DNA of 64,000 nucleotides from Okapia johnstoni. Taxonomy: Eukaryota > Chordata > Mammalia > Artiodactyla > Giraffidae. Where the stretch lies: NCBI GenBank assembly GCA_024291935.2, contig CM044308.1, forward strand, positions 123,530,501 to 123,594,500. The letters run 5' to 3'. A program made the position numbers and the translations under genes. The notes under the pieces are model-generated. The model had not been told where the DNA came from and ran no database searches. It saw nothing but the letters and a program-made list of their open reading frames with translations. Below are positions 1 to 10,555 of this stretch, piece after piece. Position 1 is the first letter of the stretch, and each line of letters begins with the position of its first letter.

Positions 1-1279
1 TAGGTAATCTTTCTGGTTAGGTAAGAGAAGGAAAATAGAAGAGAAAGTCCAAAAGCCAAGTTCACTGTGGGAATTCCCTGAATTCTTTAGAAGGACCTGA
101 TTCCCACGGTGGGAGTGGGAGGGGGCAGTAGGAGGGAAAAAGAGAAGTGGGAGAAGGGTTATCCTCAGAGGCTTCTCCCTACACCCCTGCAGACTACTCC
201 ATCTGGCAGAGCATAGACATAACAAATAACAAATGAAGCAGGACTTGTAAGTCCCTTGAGGCTTAGGTAAGACATCATTGTTATGGAATATTTACATTCT
301 TTCCGGGTGAGATGCCGAAAAGGTGAAAAGCTCTGATAAGGCATAATAATGGTGGAAGAAGGAAAGAATGAAGTCCATCTCCCCAGAAAGTCTTCTTGAG
401 CTACACCAGTTCCCGATAACTTCAAAACTCTGAGCAACAACAGTAGACTATTAAACCAAGCATCCATCACGTGTCATTATAAGATTTTGGAGCCTCTCAG
501 AGGCCAAGAGAGTTAGGGGCCACTTCTATTTTTCTGAGACTCCAGCACATTTTAAAAAAATGATGAAATGCAAGAAACATATAAGTTGATAATTAATAAT
601 AGTGCTTTTAGCACAAATTATCATAAATGTAAGTATGCTAGTCATCACAACTAAAAATCATGAAAAAAAATCAATTCATATTGCATTATGGAAGTCTGTT
701 CCAATGAAGGAACAAAAACATAGAGTTCTATAACAAATGTTTTTGTCTCTTAATCCTGTTAGTATCCCTGTATGAAATATCTCAATAGAGGACAGGCTAA
801 AAAGATACAGTTGAGCCCCTTTGTGAATAAAATATCAGGCCCAAGTGGGACTTTTTTTTGGCAGCCCTCCCTTTGTCCTTTCTTTTAAGTTCTGCTCTTG
901 GAGGACTACGTGAGATTCCAGAATGACTATGTTGTCCAAATCAGGAGGATGAGGGGAACAACAGTGGGACTCCAGTGATACCAGTGGAGAAATGGCACAC
1001 ACTGCAAGTCAACCGGATGGAAAATCTGAGTTCAGAAAACATGACATAAGTCAGGTAAGAGGCAGGAAAGTTGCCATAAGTCTAGGCAGGGAAAATGCTT
1101 AGAGCAGGCACTTGTGGCTGGTCTAATTGCCACAGCATAGGGCCTTAGTGGTTTGTGGAATGATGGTAGGGTGCAAAATGGATGAGTGGGTTGAACTTTA
1201 AACCACCTTCTCTATGCAACTCATGGGCTGATCACCATGTTTTATTCTCATATTCACTTATCAAAAGGCTTTGTGAAAA
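1..1279. other. Intergenic, no recognised element
   Basis: AT-rich sequence with scattered stop codons. The short open frames here have no recognisable domain or codon bias. I see no SINE, LINE or RNA gene. Confidence 0.6.
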
Positions 1280-1480
1280 TGTTAGCTGCTCAGTTGTGTC
1301 CAACTCTTTGTGACCCCTTGGACTGTAGCCCGCCAGGCTCCTCTGTCCATGGAATTTTCCAGGCTCTTATACTGGAATATTTTGCCATTTCCTTCTCCAT
1401 GGGGTCTTCCTGATCCAGGGATCAAACCTGTGTTGTCTGCCTTGCAGGCTGATTCTTTAATGTTCTGAGCCACCAGGGTT
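1280..1480 (-). repeat. Bov-tA SINE
   Basis: A tRNA-headed ruminant SINE read on the minus strand. The BOV-A body (TTGTGACCCCTTGGACTGTAG) comes first on the + strand and the tRNA-like head (GAGCCACCAGGG) last. It is moderately diverged. No clear TSD was found. Confidence 0.88.
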
Positions 1481-2466
1481 TTACTTCTCAGTGGTAACAA
1501 TGGTCATGCTCATATTTAATTTGAGAAATTGTTGAAAATGTGCCACTTTGGGGGAATGTGCTCAAAGGCAGTGTTAGCTTTCCCTCTAACTTTTCTATCC
1601 CTGAAAATGCACATTGCCATCCAACTGAGTTTTTGACTTAAGTCTGGGGAAGGCAGCAGCAAGGATGGAGTGCTTAGATTAACAGAGGAGGGCCTAGAAA
1701 GAGGGACAAGTGAAGGAGTTGGGAGTTCTGGACAAACAGAAATAAAATCCCAAGCCCAAGTTTGTGAACTATGCAATGAAGATCTAGGCAGAGGACATCA
1801 GCAGCTGAGGGTGGAGTCTGACACTCGGCAAGGTCACTCTGTATCCCTCCAACTTATTAGAGATTGTCCTGAATGTGATGGGCCTCAAGTGCGTGTGGAG
1901 GAACCATGAAATTTCCATAGTGCACATATCTCTTAGGAACTCATCCAAGGAGCAAATACAACACTAGGCCTATTCTAAGGTGCTCAGGTAGAATTTTTAA
2001 AAGGTATTTTTAAGTGTTATTAAAGGTATAATGCAAACTCTAAAATGTCAAAGCCCATAAGGACTGTGTATGACTGGACTATTTGATAATCTGGCCAAAG
2101 GGCCTTCACAACCATTTGTCATTTGATAATATTTTCTTCATCTGGAAACCCAGAATGGTACACTATACTAAGAGAGGATGGAAGAGAAGCCCTAAGGCAT
2201 TCCATTCCCAAGAGATAATTTACATAAGTAATCATAAAGAGAGAGAGAATGAAAGCATAACAATATTCTTCAGTCTTGGCCTTTTGCAAGGTCAAGAGAA
2301 TTGTTACAAGCTTTCTGTTTTATTGTTTGGAAATAGAGAACATTCTTCTTCCGGTGCCCCCCAAATGAGAAAGGAAAATTGGGACTGGATGCCATCTGTG
2401 TGTTGGGAGGCCTGTAACATCAAGGAAGAGAAGATGGACCAAGTCATGTCACCAACATTTCAATCT
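1481..2466. other. Intergenic, no recognised element
   Basis: Open frames on both strands (for example 2083-2499) look random: no domain, no conserved start context, and the last one runs into an L1 insertion. Nothing else was identified. Confidence 0.5.
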
Positions 2467-2480
2467 GGTGAACCTTTTTT

Positions 2481-2556
2481 TTTTTTAACTTATTTTTAAT
2501 TGAAGGATAATTGCTTTACAATATTGGTCTGATTTCTGCCATACATCAACATGAAT
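2481..2556 (-). repeat. Very short 5'-truncated L1 3' end with intact TSD
   Basis: T-rich start followed by sequence matching the ruminant L1 3' UTR on the minus strand (GATAATTGCTTTACA and CATCAACATGAAT). It is flanked by 14-bp perfect direct repeats GGTGAACCTTTTTT at 2467-2480 and 2557-2570, the expected TSD of target-primed reverse transcription. Only about 76 bp of L1 were copied. Confidence 0.85.
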
Positions 2557-2570
2557 GGTGAACCTTTTTT

Positions 2571-3426
2571 CTGTTTTTTTTGTCAGTCTCTCCAAACATG
2601 GGGAGGTAGGAGAAGAGGAAAAGTTGGACTAGGGAAGAAGAACTTCTAGGGATCCAGGAGAAAGAAAATTCACCTCTAAAAGGGGAAACCTTGTGAATTA
2701 TATCTGATTATAATTTAATATGATTTTTAAAAGAGAGCAAAACAACTTTAATCAAAACAAAACATAAAGCAAACTATTACAGTTAATTTGGACCCTCATT
2801 GGGAAATTCTCCCTTGACCTTTGCCTAAAAAGTCCTCTAAAAATAAAATAGGCAACCCAAAAAAGAAGGTTATTTTTGCAGGGAAAGTTGTTGTACAGCC
2901 CTTGAAGATTTAGTTGCCAGTCCGAGTTTCACAGAAAAATCCCCCGAGTGTCTGAAATCTCTCTCGGTGTCATTTTAACTTGCTTTCATTTGCCCCCAAC
3001 CCTATCCAGGTTAATACGTGTGAGAGAATTTGGGGCCGTTTCTGTCCATTAACTTATTCATTTCTAATTTTCAAAAAAACCCTCATACACAAAAAATTAA
3101 AGCAAGTCCAAGGATAGTGAAAGTTTAAGACATTTTGTCCAAGATAATGGTTTCTTTTAATAGGAAAAATTCCTCAAAGAGCTTCGTTTAAAAAAAAAAT
3201 TCATAAATTTGCCTAATCTTTTATCAAGTCAAACATTTTTCTTTGAAGGCATTGAGATCAAATGTTGTTTTGAAATCACGAAATTCCAAAAATTCTGATG
3301 AACCTCTTTTCCTCCACTCTCCCTCCAAAGTGAGTGTGGATGGAAAGGCAGTGGATGTGATACAATAAATACATCGCTGGAATTTAAACTCAAAGAGCTG
3401 GAAGACACTGCACAAATGAATTAGAT
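2571..3426. other. Intergenic, no recognised element
   Basis: AT-rich DNA with no repeat I can name and no credible coding region. Confidence 0.5.
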
Positions 3427-3475
3427 CAGTGGTTTTCAAACCTGGTTGCACAGTAGAATCACCTATTTAATATTA
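3427..3475 (+). repeat. hAT-Charlie-type (MER class) DNA transposon fragment
   Basis: CAGTGGTTTTCAAACCTGG followed by TGCACAGTAGAATCACCT resembles the terminal part of non-autonomous hAT-Charlie elements. Only one end is recognisable. Family assignment is from memory of the consensus. Confidence 0.5.
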
Positions 3476-4626
3476 TTCCACCTTTTATTTTAACTCATAT
3501 TTCTTAAAATATATCTTTGTTTATTTCTTTTATATCAAGTCTTCTCATCTGCCCCTCCCATCCTACCACAACTGTTAAATCCAGCCATAGGAATACCTAT
3601 ACTTCTTAGGACTGATTTTCATTCTCTATCCTGTTTGAGATCAACATCTCCCATCTCTTGATCTTTTTTGTATGAAATCCTACAGAGTTTTTCAAGACTT
3701 TATTCCACTTCATGGATTCAAGTGCTATAACACTTGTTGCTTCTAATACACAATGTAATTGATAACAACCTGCATTTGTTTTCTTCTTAAAAGTTAATGT
3801 TTATTATAAAATAGTTTAAAATATTAAAATTTAATAAATATAAACAGACACAATAGATACTACACAGAAGAAGCCACATATAAGAAAGTGTTCGTAAGAC
3901 CAGATACTATAAAATTCTTAGAGGAAAACATAGGTAGAACACACTCTGACATAAATCACAGAAAGATCTTTTTTGATCCACCTCCTAGAATAATAAAAAT
4001 AAAAACAAAAATAAACAAATTGAACCTAATTAAACTTAAAAGCTTTTGCACAGCGAAGGAAGCCTTAAAACAAAACAAAAAGACAACCCACAGATGGGAG
4101 AAAATATTTGCAAATGAAGTGGCCAACAAGGGATTAATCTCCAAAATATATAAACAGATCATGCAGCTCATTATGAAAAATAAAAACAACTCAATAAAAA
4201 AATAGACATTTCTCCAGAAGAGAAGATCTAAATAGACATTTCTCCAAAGAAGACATACAGATGCAGCACTATTACAGTAGCCAAGACATGGAAGCAACCT
4301 AAACGTCCATCAACAGAGGAATGGATAAAGATGTGGTGATACAATGGAATATGACTTAGCCATAAAAAAGAATGAAACAATGCCATCTGCAGCATCATGA
4401 TGGACCTAGAGATTTTCATACTAAGTAAAGTAAGTCAGAGAAAGGCAAATATCATATGATATCACTTATATGTGAAATCTATTAAAAATGATACAAATGA
4501 ACTAATTATACAACATAACCAGACTCACAGATCTCCAAATCAAATTTATGGTTATCAAAGGGAAAACGTAGTGGGAAGTGATAAATTAGGAGATTGGAAT
4601 TAACATATACACACATTTAGATAACT

Positions 4627-5333
4627 TGCGAATTTCCTGGTAGTCAGTGGTTAGGACTGAAAGGCTGTGGCCGTGAGCTGTGAACGATGTGGGGACTCGT
4701 GACCTCTGGAGGAGAGGAGTTTGATCCGGGGCTAGAGACTAGGCTTAATCACTCAGAGCTTTTTGTATAGCGAAGTTTTATTAAAGTATAAAAAGAGATA
4801 GAGAAAGCTTCTGACATAGACGTCAGAAGGAGACAGAAAGAGTGCTCCCTTGCTAGTTTTTAACAGGGCATTTTATACCTGTTAGCAAGCTGCTAATCAG
4901 ATAAAAGAAACACCTCAAAATTGAGAGAGTTGCACCAGGGCCCTCTCCCACCACATGCATTTTGAGATAGCATTGGCACAAGGGGCGTCATCTCTGGCCA
5001 TAAAACGATGTGAGTCTTGAAGAAAAACAGATTTCCAAGCAAATACATAGTTTCATTAACATAGCTTAAGAAAAATATTTCCATAAGAGAATGTAGAACC
5101 AGGTGGAACCAGGCGTTGTCATGACAGCACAGGATTCGAAGAGAAAAGAAAAGAAAGAAAAAATCTCCTGCCACTTACAGTTTATTTTCTTCTGCTGTTG
5201 GGGACCTCTGACCTCTGTAACGAGGCTGTTAACTCTTTCAGGTCTCCACACTTTCACTGCAGGGGACCTAGGTTAAATCCCTAGTCCAGGAACTAAGATC
5301 CCAAAAGCCATGTGGCATGGCCAAAAAGAATAA
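4627..5333 (+). repeat. CHR-type tRNA-derived SINE split by an LTR
   Basis: The head (TTTCCTGGTAGTCAGTGGTTAG) is at 4631-4653 and the remainder (CACTGCAGGGGACCTAGG to CATGGCCAAAAAGAA) at 5245-5333. A 9-bp TSD, TAGATAACT, lies at 4618-4626 and 5334-5342 and matches the surrounding L1 3' UTR. The middle is occupied by a solo LTR. Confidence 0.85.
4658..5240 (-). repeat. Solo LTR of an endogenous retrovirus (gammaretrovirus-like, ERV1 type)
   Basis: The 583-bp element has inverted termini TGAAAG...CTTTCA and 4-bp flanking repeats GGAC (4654-4657) and GGTC (5241-5244), which differ by one base. Read on the minus strand it has a TATA box (complement of 4871-4877) and, about 90 bp downstream, an AATAAA signal (complement of 4777-4782), the order expected for U3-R. 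No gag, pol or env sequence adjoins it, so it is a solo LTR left by recombination. A 4-bp duplication suggests ERV1. The exact family is not certain. Confidence 0.8.
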
Positions 5334-5502
5334 TAGATAACTAATAAGGACCTACTGTATAGTAGAGGGATCTTATTAGACAATTAATAAGGACCTTTTG
5401 TACAGTAGTTACTCAGTATTCTGTAACAATGTGGGAAAAGAATCTGAAAAAATATGTATGTATATATATGTGGGGGGCGGGGTGCGTGTATGTGTGTGCG
5501 TT

Positions 5503-5718
5503 TGTGCTCAGTCGCTCAGTCATGTCTGATTCTTTGCAACTTCGTGGATTGTAGCCTGCCAGGCTCCTCTGTCTATGGAATTTTCCAGGCAAAAATACTG
5601 GAGCAGGTTACCATTTCTTCCTCCAGGGGATCTTCCCGATGTAGGAATTGAACCTGCATCTCTTGTGTCTTTTGCATTGGTAGATGGATTCTTTACCACT
5701 GTGCCAGCTGGGAAGCCC
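5503..5718 (-). repeat. Bov-tA SINE inside the L1 3' UTR
   Basis: BOV-A body (GCTCAGTCGCTCAGTCATGTC) followed by the tRNA-like head in reverse (CCAGCTGGGAAGCC). It is flanked by TG/TA-rich sequence to the left and a (CA)n run to the right. The L1 3' end continues on both sides, so it inserted into the L1. Confidence 0.9.

Positions 5719-5721
<3 letters not shown>

Positions 5722-5758
<37 letters not shown>
5722..5758. repeat. (AC)n microsatellite
   Basis: Eighteen or so uninterrupted AC units directly beside the Bov-tA head. It is a likely polymorphic marker. Confidence 0.97.
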
Positions 5759-5759
<1 letters not shown>

Positions 5760-5825
5760 CCGATTCACTTTGCTGTGTACCTAAAACTAACACTGTAAAT
5801 CAACTACACGCCAATAAAAATTTAA

Positions 5826-6884
5826 AAAGAAAATGTTCAGACATACAAAATTACTTAAATATTATTTTCTTGTGAATGAAAGTAGCAAAGCCTCTTAAAT
5901 GTACAATGCCTAATAAAATAAAATAAACATTCCCAGGTTTTTTTTTTATGTACAATTATATATTATTACTCTGCTTTGAGATAAAATTTGACAATATATA
6001 TCAGAAGCTTTAAATACCTTTCTTTTCAAAACCTAGCTTTCATTATAAAAAAAGGTCAGCCATCTCAATTTGTATCTTTGCCTTTCTTTTATGAATTCCC
6101 ACTCCCTTGTTATAATAGGCATGACTCTGGGCATCCTATTAGGACTTTAACAAATGTTTTATGATTTTTTCCTAGTTTCTATATTACATCACCTTTGGAG
6201 GAGGGCATATCTTCTGCATCTTCATCAAGGAAGAGTCCTCTGTTTTCATGGGCTACAACATGAGGGTCATAATACTCTGTACTTCACAGTATTAGGTAAA
6301 CTATATGAATTTTTATGTAGAAAAATTGGAATTATCTAGCTTGTTGGAAGATTTCTATCATTTCTATCTGTAATTGAAGCCCGAGTTCTTAATTGTCTCT
6401 GAAGCTGGTATGAAGTAGCCATAGTCTGTTTGTAAACTTTCTCACACTGCAGGGAAAGTAGTCATGGACAAGTCATGTTCTGAGCATGCTCTGTTGCTGA
6501 GAGCATAGTGGAGACCTTCTAGAGAACAGAACATGGAGGAAGACCAAGGCATAAAAACTATGGTTTTTAAGTGGAGACATTCCCCTGTTTTTGCTAGGGA
6601 ATGCCAGCACCAAAAGGTAGATAGCAACCAACCCTTGCATTTGGGGGCTGGTGTTATGAAGATCAGGTACGCAAGAAGGAATTGCTTATCTGTGACATTA
6701 GCTGATTTCCACAAATGGTCTCAAATTTTTGGCCTTATTTGCCCTGATTCATGGACTATTCCTAGCATTCCAGTTCAGGGCAGATTCACCCTATCACAAA
6801 CAGATATGTCCTGTCTTAAAGATATATTGTTCGTAGACTTGTGGTTGATAGCAGGGAGGTGTGTGGGGGAGGGGTGGAGTGGGA
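5826..6884. other. Intergenic, no recognised element
   Basis: Contains an open frame at 6533-6928 (131 codons) that ends inside an L1 3' UTR fragment and has no recognisable domain. Nothing else was identified. Confidence 0.5.
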
Positions 6885-7138
6885 GTTTGGTATTAGCAGA
6901 TGCGAACTATTATACAGAGAATGGATAAACAACAAAGTCCTATTATATAGCACAGGGAACTATATTCAATATCCTGTGATAAGCCATAATGGAAAAGAAT
7001 ATGAGAAGGGAATATATATATATATATATATATACATATATTATATACATACATATGTGTATGTGAATCACTTTGCTGAACAGTAGAAATTAATACAACA
7101 GTTTGAATCAACTATACTTCAAATAAATACATTTTGAA
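6885..7138 (+). repeat. L1 3' UTR fragment with (TA)n
   Basis: Matches the ruminant L1 3' UTR (ATGGATAAACAACAAAGTCC, AATCACTTTGCTGAACAGTAG, TCAACTATACTTCAAATAAA). A (TA)n microsatellite at about 7013-7034 lies at the usual variable position of this UTR. Confidence 0.8.
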
Positions 7139-7233
7139 AAAAAGGTTCACTGTTCCTTTTCATTCATCCCAAGTCAGTACCATTTAACTTAGTTCAGTTA
7201 GAATTTTTCAAAAGAAATTAGATGGCAACTATT

Positions 7234-7454
7234 GTAGTGTGCTAATGTGCTTAGTCACTCAGTCATGTCCGACTCTTTGCAACCCCATGGACTGTAGCCT
7301 GCCAGGTTCGTCTGTCCATGGAATTCTCCAGGCAAGAATATTGGAGTGGGTAGCAATTGCCTTCTCCAGGGGGTCTTTCTGACCCAGGGATTGAACCCAG
7401 GTCTCCTGCATTGCAGGTGGATTCTTTTACCATCTGAGTCACCAGGGAAGCCAC
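7234..7454 (-). repeat. Bov-tA SINE
   Basis: BOV-A body (TTAGTCACTCAGTCATGTCC) then the reverse tRNA-like head (GAGTCACCAGGGAAGCC). The 8-bp TSD CAACTATT lies at 7226-7233 and 7455-7462. Confidence 0.92.
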
Positions 7455-7743
7455 CAACTATTATAGAAGGGGGAAAAAAAATAGCTAACAAAGACACACA
7501 GAATGGGCTGGTTTACAGAGTTTATGATTTTCCCTCCCCATTTCCTCTTCTCTTATTCTTCGCTTTTCATCTAATAAATGTGTTGAGCACTACTGTGATG
7601 GTCAGTGGGAAGTCAAGAATGAAGAAAAGACTTGACTTTCTTCTCCTAAATTACTTACAGTCGAGGCAAGCAGCGGCTTGACTGCTGCAGCTTATAGCAC
7701 ACGAAACCCTACAGCAATTTTCTAGCTTCAATCCCAAGTATGG

Positions 7744-7956
7744 AAGTAGAAATGTTAGTCACTCAGTCCTGTCTGACTCTTTGTGACCCCTTGCACTGTA
7801 GTCTGCCAGGCTCCTCGGTCCATGGGATTCTCTAGGCAAGAATACTGGAATGGACTGCCATTTCCTTCTCCAGGGGATCTGCCCCACCCAGGGATTGAGC
7901 CCAAGTCTCCCTCAATGCAAGCAGATTCTTTACCATCTAAGCCACCACAGAAGCCC
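7744..7956 (-). repeat. Bov-tA SINE with perfect 15-bp TSD
   Basis: Minus-strand tRNA-headed SINE. The direct repeat CAATCCCAAGTATGG at 7729-7743 and 7957-7971 is identical, which marks a well-preserved insertion. Confidence 0.95.
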
Positions 7957-8012
7957 CAATCCCAAGTATGGCAAGTCTCATTTCCGTTCACATCAGTCTA
8001 AGCCCTTCTTTG

Positions 8013-8140
8013 CTGCTGCTGCTAAATCACCTCAGTCGTGTCCGACCCTGTGCGACCCCACAGACAGCAGCCCACCAGGCTCCTCTGTCCCTGGGATTCT
8101 CCAGGCAAGAATACTGGAGTGGGTCGCCATTTCCTTCTTC
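8013..8140 (-). repeat. BOV-A monomer SINE
   Basis: Single BOV-A unit with the (GCT)n end first on the + strand. Perfect 13-bp TSD AAGCCCTTCTTTG at 8000-8012 and 8141-8153. It is a monomer without tRNA head or second unit. Confidence 0.93.
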
Positions 8141-8356
8141 AAGCCCTTCTTTGAGCCTCTTGGTATAACCTTTTTCTGTGACATTTGTGCGGCAGCTCAG
8201 CAATGTACTTGCATTACTCCTAACTGCCACCAGGTGGTGTCTAATGCTGGAGCCTACAGATGAATTTTTCAACTTTTTATTTTAAAATGATTTTTAAAAT
8301 TGTATTTTAAAAGAATTTTTGGTGAAGTCAATTTTTTCCACTATAAAAATGTACCT

Positions 8357-8717
8357 CAGGACTTCCCTGGTGGTCCAGTGGTTAAGAATCCACCTTGCAA
8401 TGCAAGGGACACGGGTTCAATTCCTGATGCAGGAAGATCCCATGTGCTGTGGATCAAATAAGCCCATGTGCCACAACTACAAAGCTTGTGCTCTAGAGCC
8501 CTGGAGCCATAACTACTGAGCCCAGGGGTCATAACTACTGGGCCCACATGCCCACTGAGCCTGTGCTCCGCAACAAGAAAAGCCACTGCAAAGAGAAGCC
8601 CGGGCACTGTAATGAAGAGGAGCCCTCACTTGCCGCAACTAGAGAAAAAGGCCGCACAGCAGTGAAAACCCAGCACAGCCAAAAATAAATAATAGATAAA
8701 TAAATCTTTAAAAAAGC
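8357..8717 (+). repeat. CHR-type SINE, long form
   Basis: Starts near GGACTTCCCTGGTGGTCCAG, with a B-box-like GGTTCAATTCC, and ends in an AAATAAATAATAGATAAATAAA tail region. At about 360 bp it is longer than the common form, with a region rich in GAGCC/ACTACTG units. TSD ATGTACCT at 8349-8356 and 8718-8725. Confidence 0.85.
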
Positions 8718-8728
8718 ATGTACCTTTA

Positions 8729-8873
8729 AGGCACTTCTCTGGTGGTCCACTGGTTAAGACTCCATGCCCCCAACGCAGGGGGCCTGGGTTTGATCCCTGG
8801 TCAGGGAACTTAGATCCCATATGCTGCAGCTAAGATCCTGTACAGTGAAATCAATAAATATTCTTCTAAAAAA
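8729..8873 (+). repeat. CHR-type SINE, short form, inserted at the TSD of its neighbour
   Basis: CACTTCTCTGGTGGTCCACTGG head and GGTTTGATCCC B-box-like motif. Its TSD ATGTACCTTTA at 8718-8728 and 8874-8884 overlaps the right TSD of the preceding SINE. Confidence 0.85.
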
Positions 8874-8974
8874 ATGTACCTTTAAAATAAAATGTAAAGT
8901 GTTTAATCATTTACTAACCACTAGATTTTACATAATCACAACAAACATTTGTATCCTGCTGTTAAATTTGCAAA

Positions 8975-9165
8975 GTGTGTTCACATTATTTCTTTTGATG
9001 TTTCCAATAGTTCTTTGAAGTCAGTTTGGCAGGTATTTTTATTTGCTGCACTTTACAGATGGCCACGCTTTATATAACCAAGGTCACACAGGTACTAAAT
9101 AGTAGAACAGGGGTATAAGACCTAGTGCTCTGATTTAATTTCCAAGCAACCTGTTTAATGCTGTG
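8975..9165 (+). repeat. MIR SINE remnant
   Basis: CACTTTACAGATGG followed by AAGGTCACACAGGTACTAAATAGTAG matches the conserved core-to-tail part of MIR. Diverged, edges approximate. Confidence 0.6.
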
Positions 9166-9399
9166 ATGTAAGGGCCTGAACAGAGAACAACATTAGATAC
9201 AGTTCCTGTAAATCATTGAACTAAAGCCTTGGTATTATAACTCTTTACTCAATTATCATACTCCTTATTGCTTTTAGGAAACTACTGAAGTTATGTTCTG
9301 TGTTTAGCACTGAATCACATAGCACTCACCTGTATACTTTGCAGTTTTAGGTGAAGTGTCAACTGCCACTATAACCTTCAGTTTCTCTCTCAGTTCAAA

Positions 9400-9633
9400 C
9401 AGTTGATCAGTAAACACCATAGATTTGAACTGCCTGGGGCCACTTACCCCCAGAGTGTTTCCAACAGTAAATACTGGAGTACTACAAAGTCTAAGGTTGG
9501 TTAAATCCATGGATATGGAATCATAGATACAGAGGAATCATGTATAAGGAAGGCTGACTATAAATTATCCAGGGATTTTCCACTACAGGGAGTATTGGTA
9601 CGCCCAGCCCTCTCATTGTTCAAAGGTCCACTG
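9400..9633 (-). repeat. pogo/Tigger-like non-autonomous DNA transposon
   Basis: CAG...CTG ends with imperfect terminal inverted repeats (CAGTTGATCAG... and ...CAAAGGTCCACTG) and TA on the right flank. The interior matches, inverted, the element at 60786-61003 (TCCATGGATAT, CAGAGGAATCAT). The left TA of the target site is mutated. I believe this is a MER2-related family. Confidence 0.65.
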
Positions 9634-9635
9634 TA

Positions 9636-10014
9636 CTTTCTTTTTGTCTTATTTTGTACAATGAGAGACTGCCTCCCTCCTTTACTTCCTTGAACAGTAA
9701 GAATCCCTAAATATAATACACATCTCAAATATGTTAACATGTAATTGTGTCTTCCTCAGTTACAGAAAATCCCTAGTAACCAAGTTGCTTCATTCCAAGA
9801 AGCTCAGCTATTGTCACTGAATGCTCAAATCTATCTTTTCTTCTTGAAAGATCCAAACCAATTTTTTTTTCCTTATGAGCAGTTTAAGGATGATTTTAAC
9901 ATAGTTTTAAAGTGCAATTAAAATACATTTATTTATTTATAACCATCCATTCATGGCCTAACTCATGGTAAACCAGTGAGATTATATGTGAACTTAGAAA
10001 AAAATTATAGTCAT
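9636..10014. other. Intergenic, no recognised element
   Basis: AT-rich with one T-run near 9862. Nothing identified. Confidence 0.5.
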
Positions 10015-10555
10015 AGCAAGTTACATTTATTGATCACTCACTGCTTAACAGACACTCTGCTGCTGCGGCTAAATCGCTTCAGTTGTGTCCAACTCTGTGC
10101 GACCCCATAGATTGCAGCCCACCAGGCTCCCCCGTCCCCGGGATTCTCCAGGCAAGAACACTGGAGTGGGTTGCCATTTCCTTCTCCAATGCACAAAAGT
10201 GAAAAGTGAAAGTGAAGTCGCTCAGTTGTGTCTGACTCTTAGCGACCCCATGGACTGAAGCCTGCCAGGCTCCTCTGTCCATGGGATTTTCCAGGCAAGA
10301 GTACTGGAGTGGGGTGCCATTGCCTTCTCCAACAGACACTCTACTAATCATTTAAAATTTCTTACAGCTCATTTCATCTTCATGAGAACTTTACACAGTA
10401 GATAGTTTTATTATCTGCATTTTCCAGGTATAGAAACTCAGACTTAGAGAAGTTAAGGAGTCTAAGATGAGGGTAAGCAGTGGAGCTGGGATTTAAAGCT
10501 GGATCTGCCAAAACGTGGATCTAGGTCCACTTGATTTTATGTGTGCTCATCTCTA
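10015..10555 (+). repeat. MIR SINE interrupted by BOV-A2
   Basis: MIR-like start (TTTATTGATCACTCACTGC) before, and MIR-like core (TTATCTGCATTTTCCAGGTATAGAAACTCAG, GAGCTGGGATTTAAAGC) after, the BOV-A2 at 10059-10330. Confidence 0.65.
10059..10330 (-). repeat. BOV-A2 dimer SINE with perfect TSD
   Basis: Two BOV-A units joined by the AAAAGTGAAAGTGAAGTCGC linker, minus orientation, (GCT)n end at left. Perfect 12-bp TSD AACAGACACTCT at 10047-10058 and 10331-10342. It inserted into a MIR. Confidence 0.95.

Larger units (their letters stand above)
3860..5825 (+). repeat. L1 3' end (ORF2 C-terminus plus 3' UTR), host of nested insertions
   Basis: The open frame at 3888-4205 encodes an L1 ORF2-like C-terminal stretch (FLEENIGRTHSDINH and KIFFDPPPRI are recognisable). 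The match then jumps by an internal deletion at about 4206-4260 to the 3' UTR (GGAATGGATAAAGATGTGG and later). The 3' UTR resumes at about 5334 and again at about 5759, ending in CCAATAAAAATTT near 5823. The interruptions are a CHR-type SINE (4627-5333, itself carrying an LTR) and a Bov-tA (5503-5718). The copy is dead: 5'-truncated, deleted and interrupted. Confidence 0.85.

Noticed and set aside
7783..8263. Open frames through the 7.7-8.2 kb SINEs (for example 7850-8263)
   Set aside because: They translate Bov-tA and BOV-A sequence, which gives the same peptide motifs wherever the SINE occurs. Not genes.
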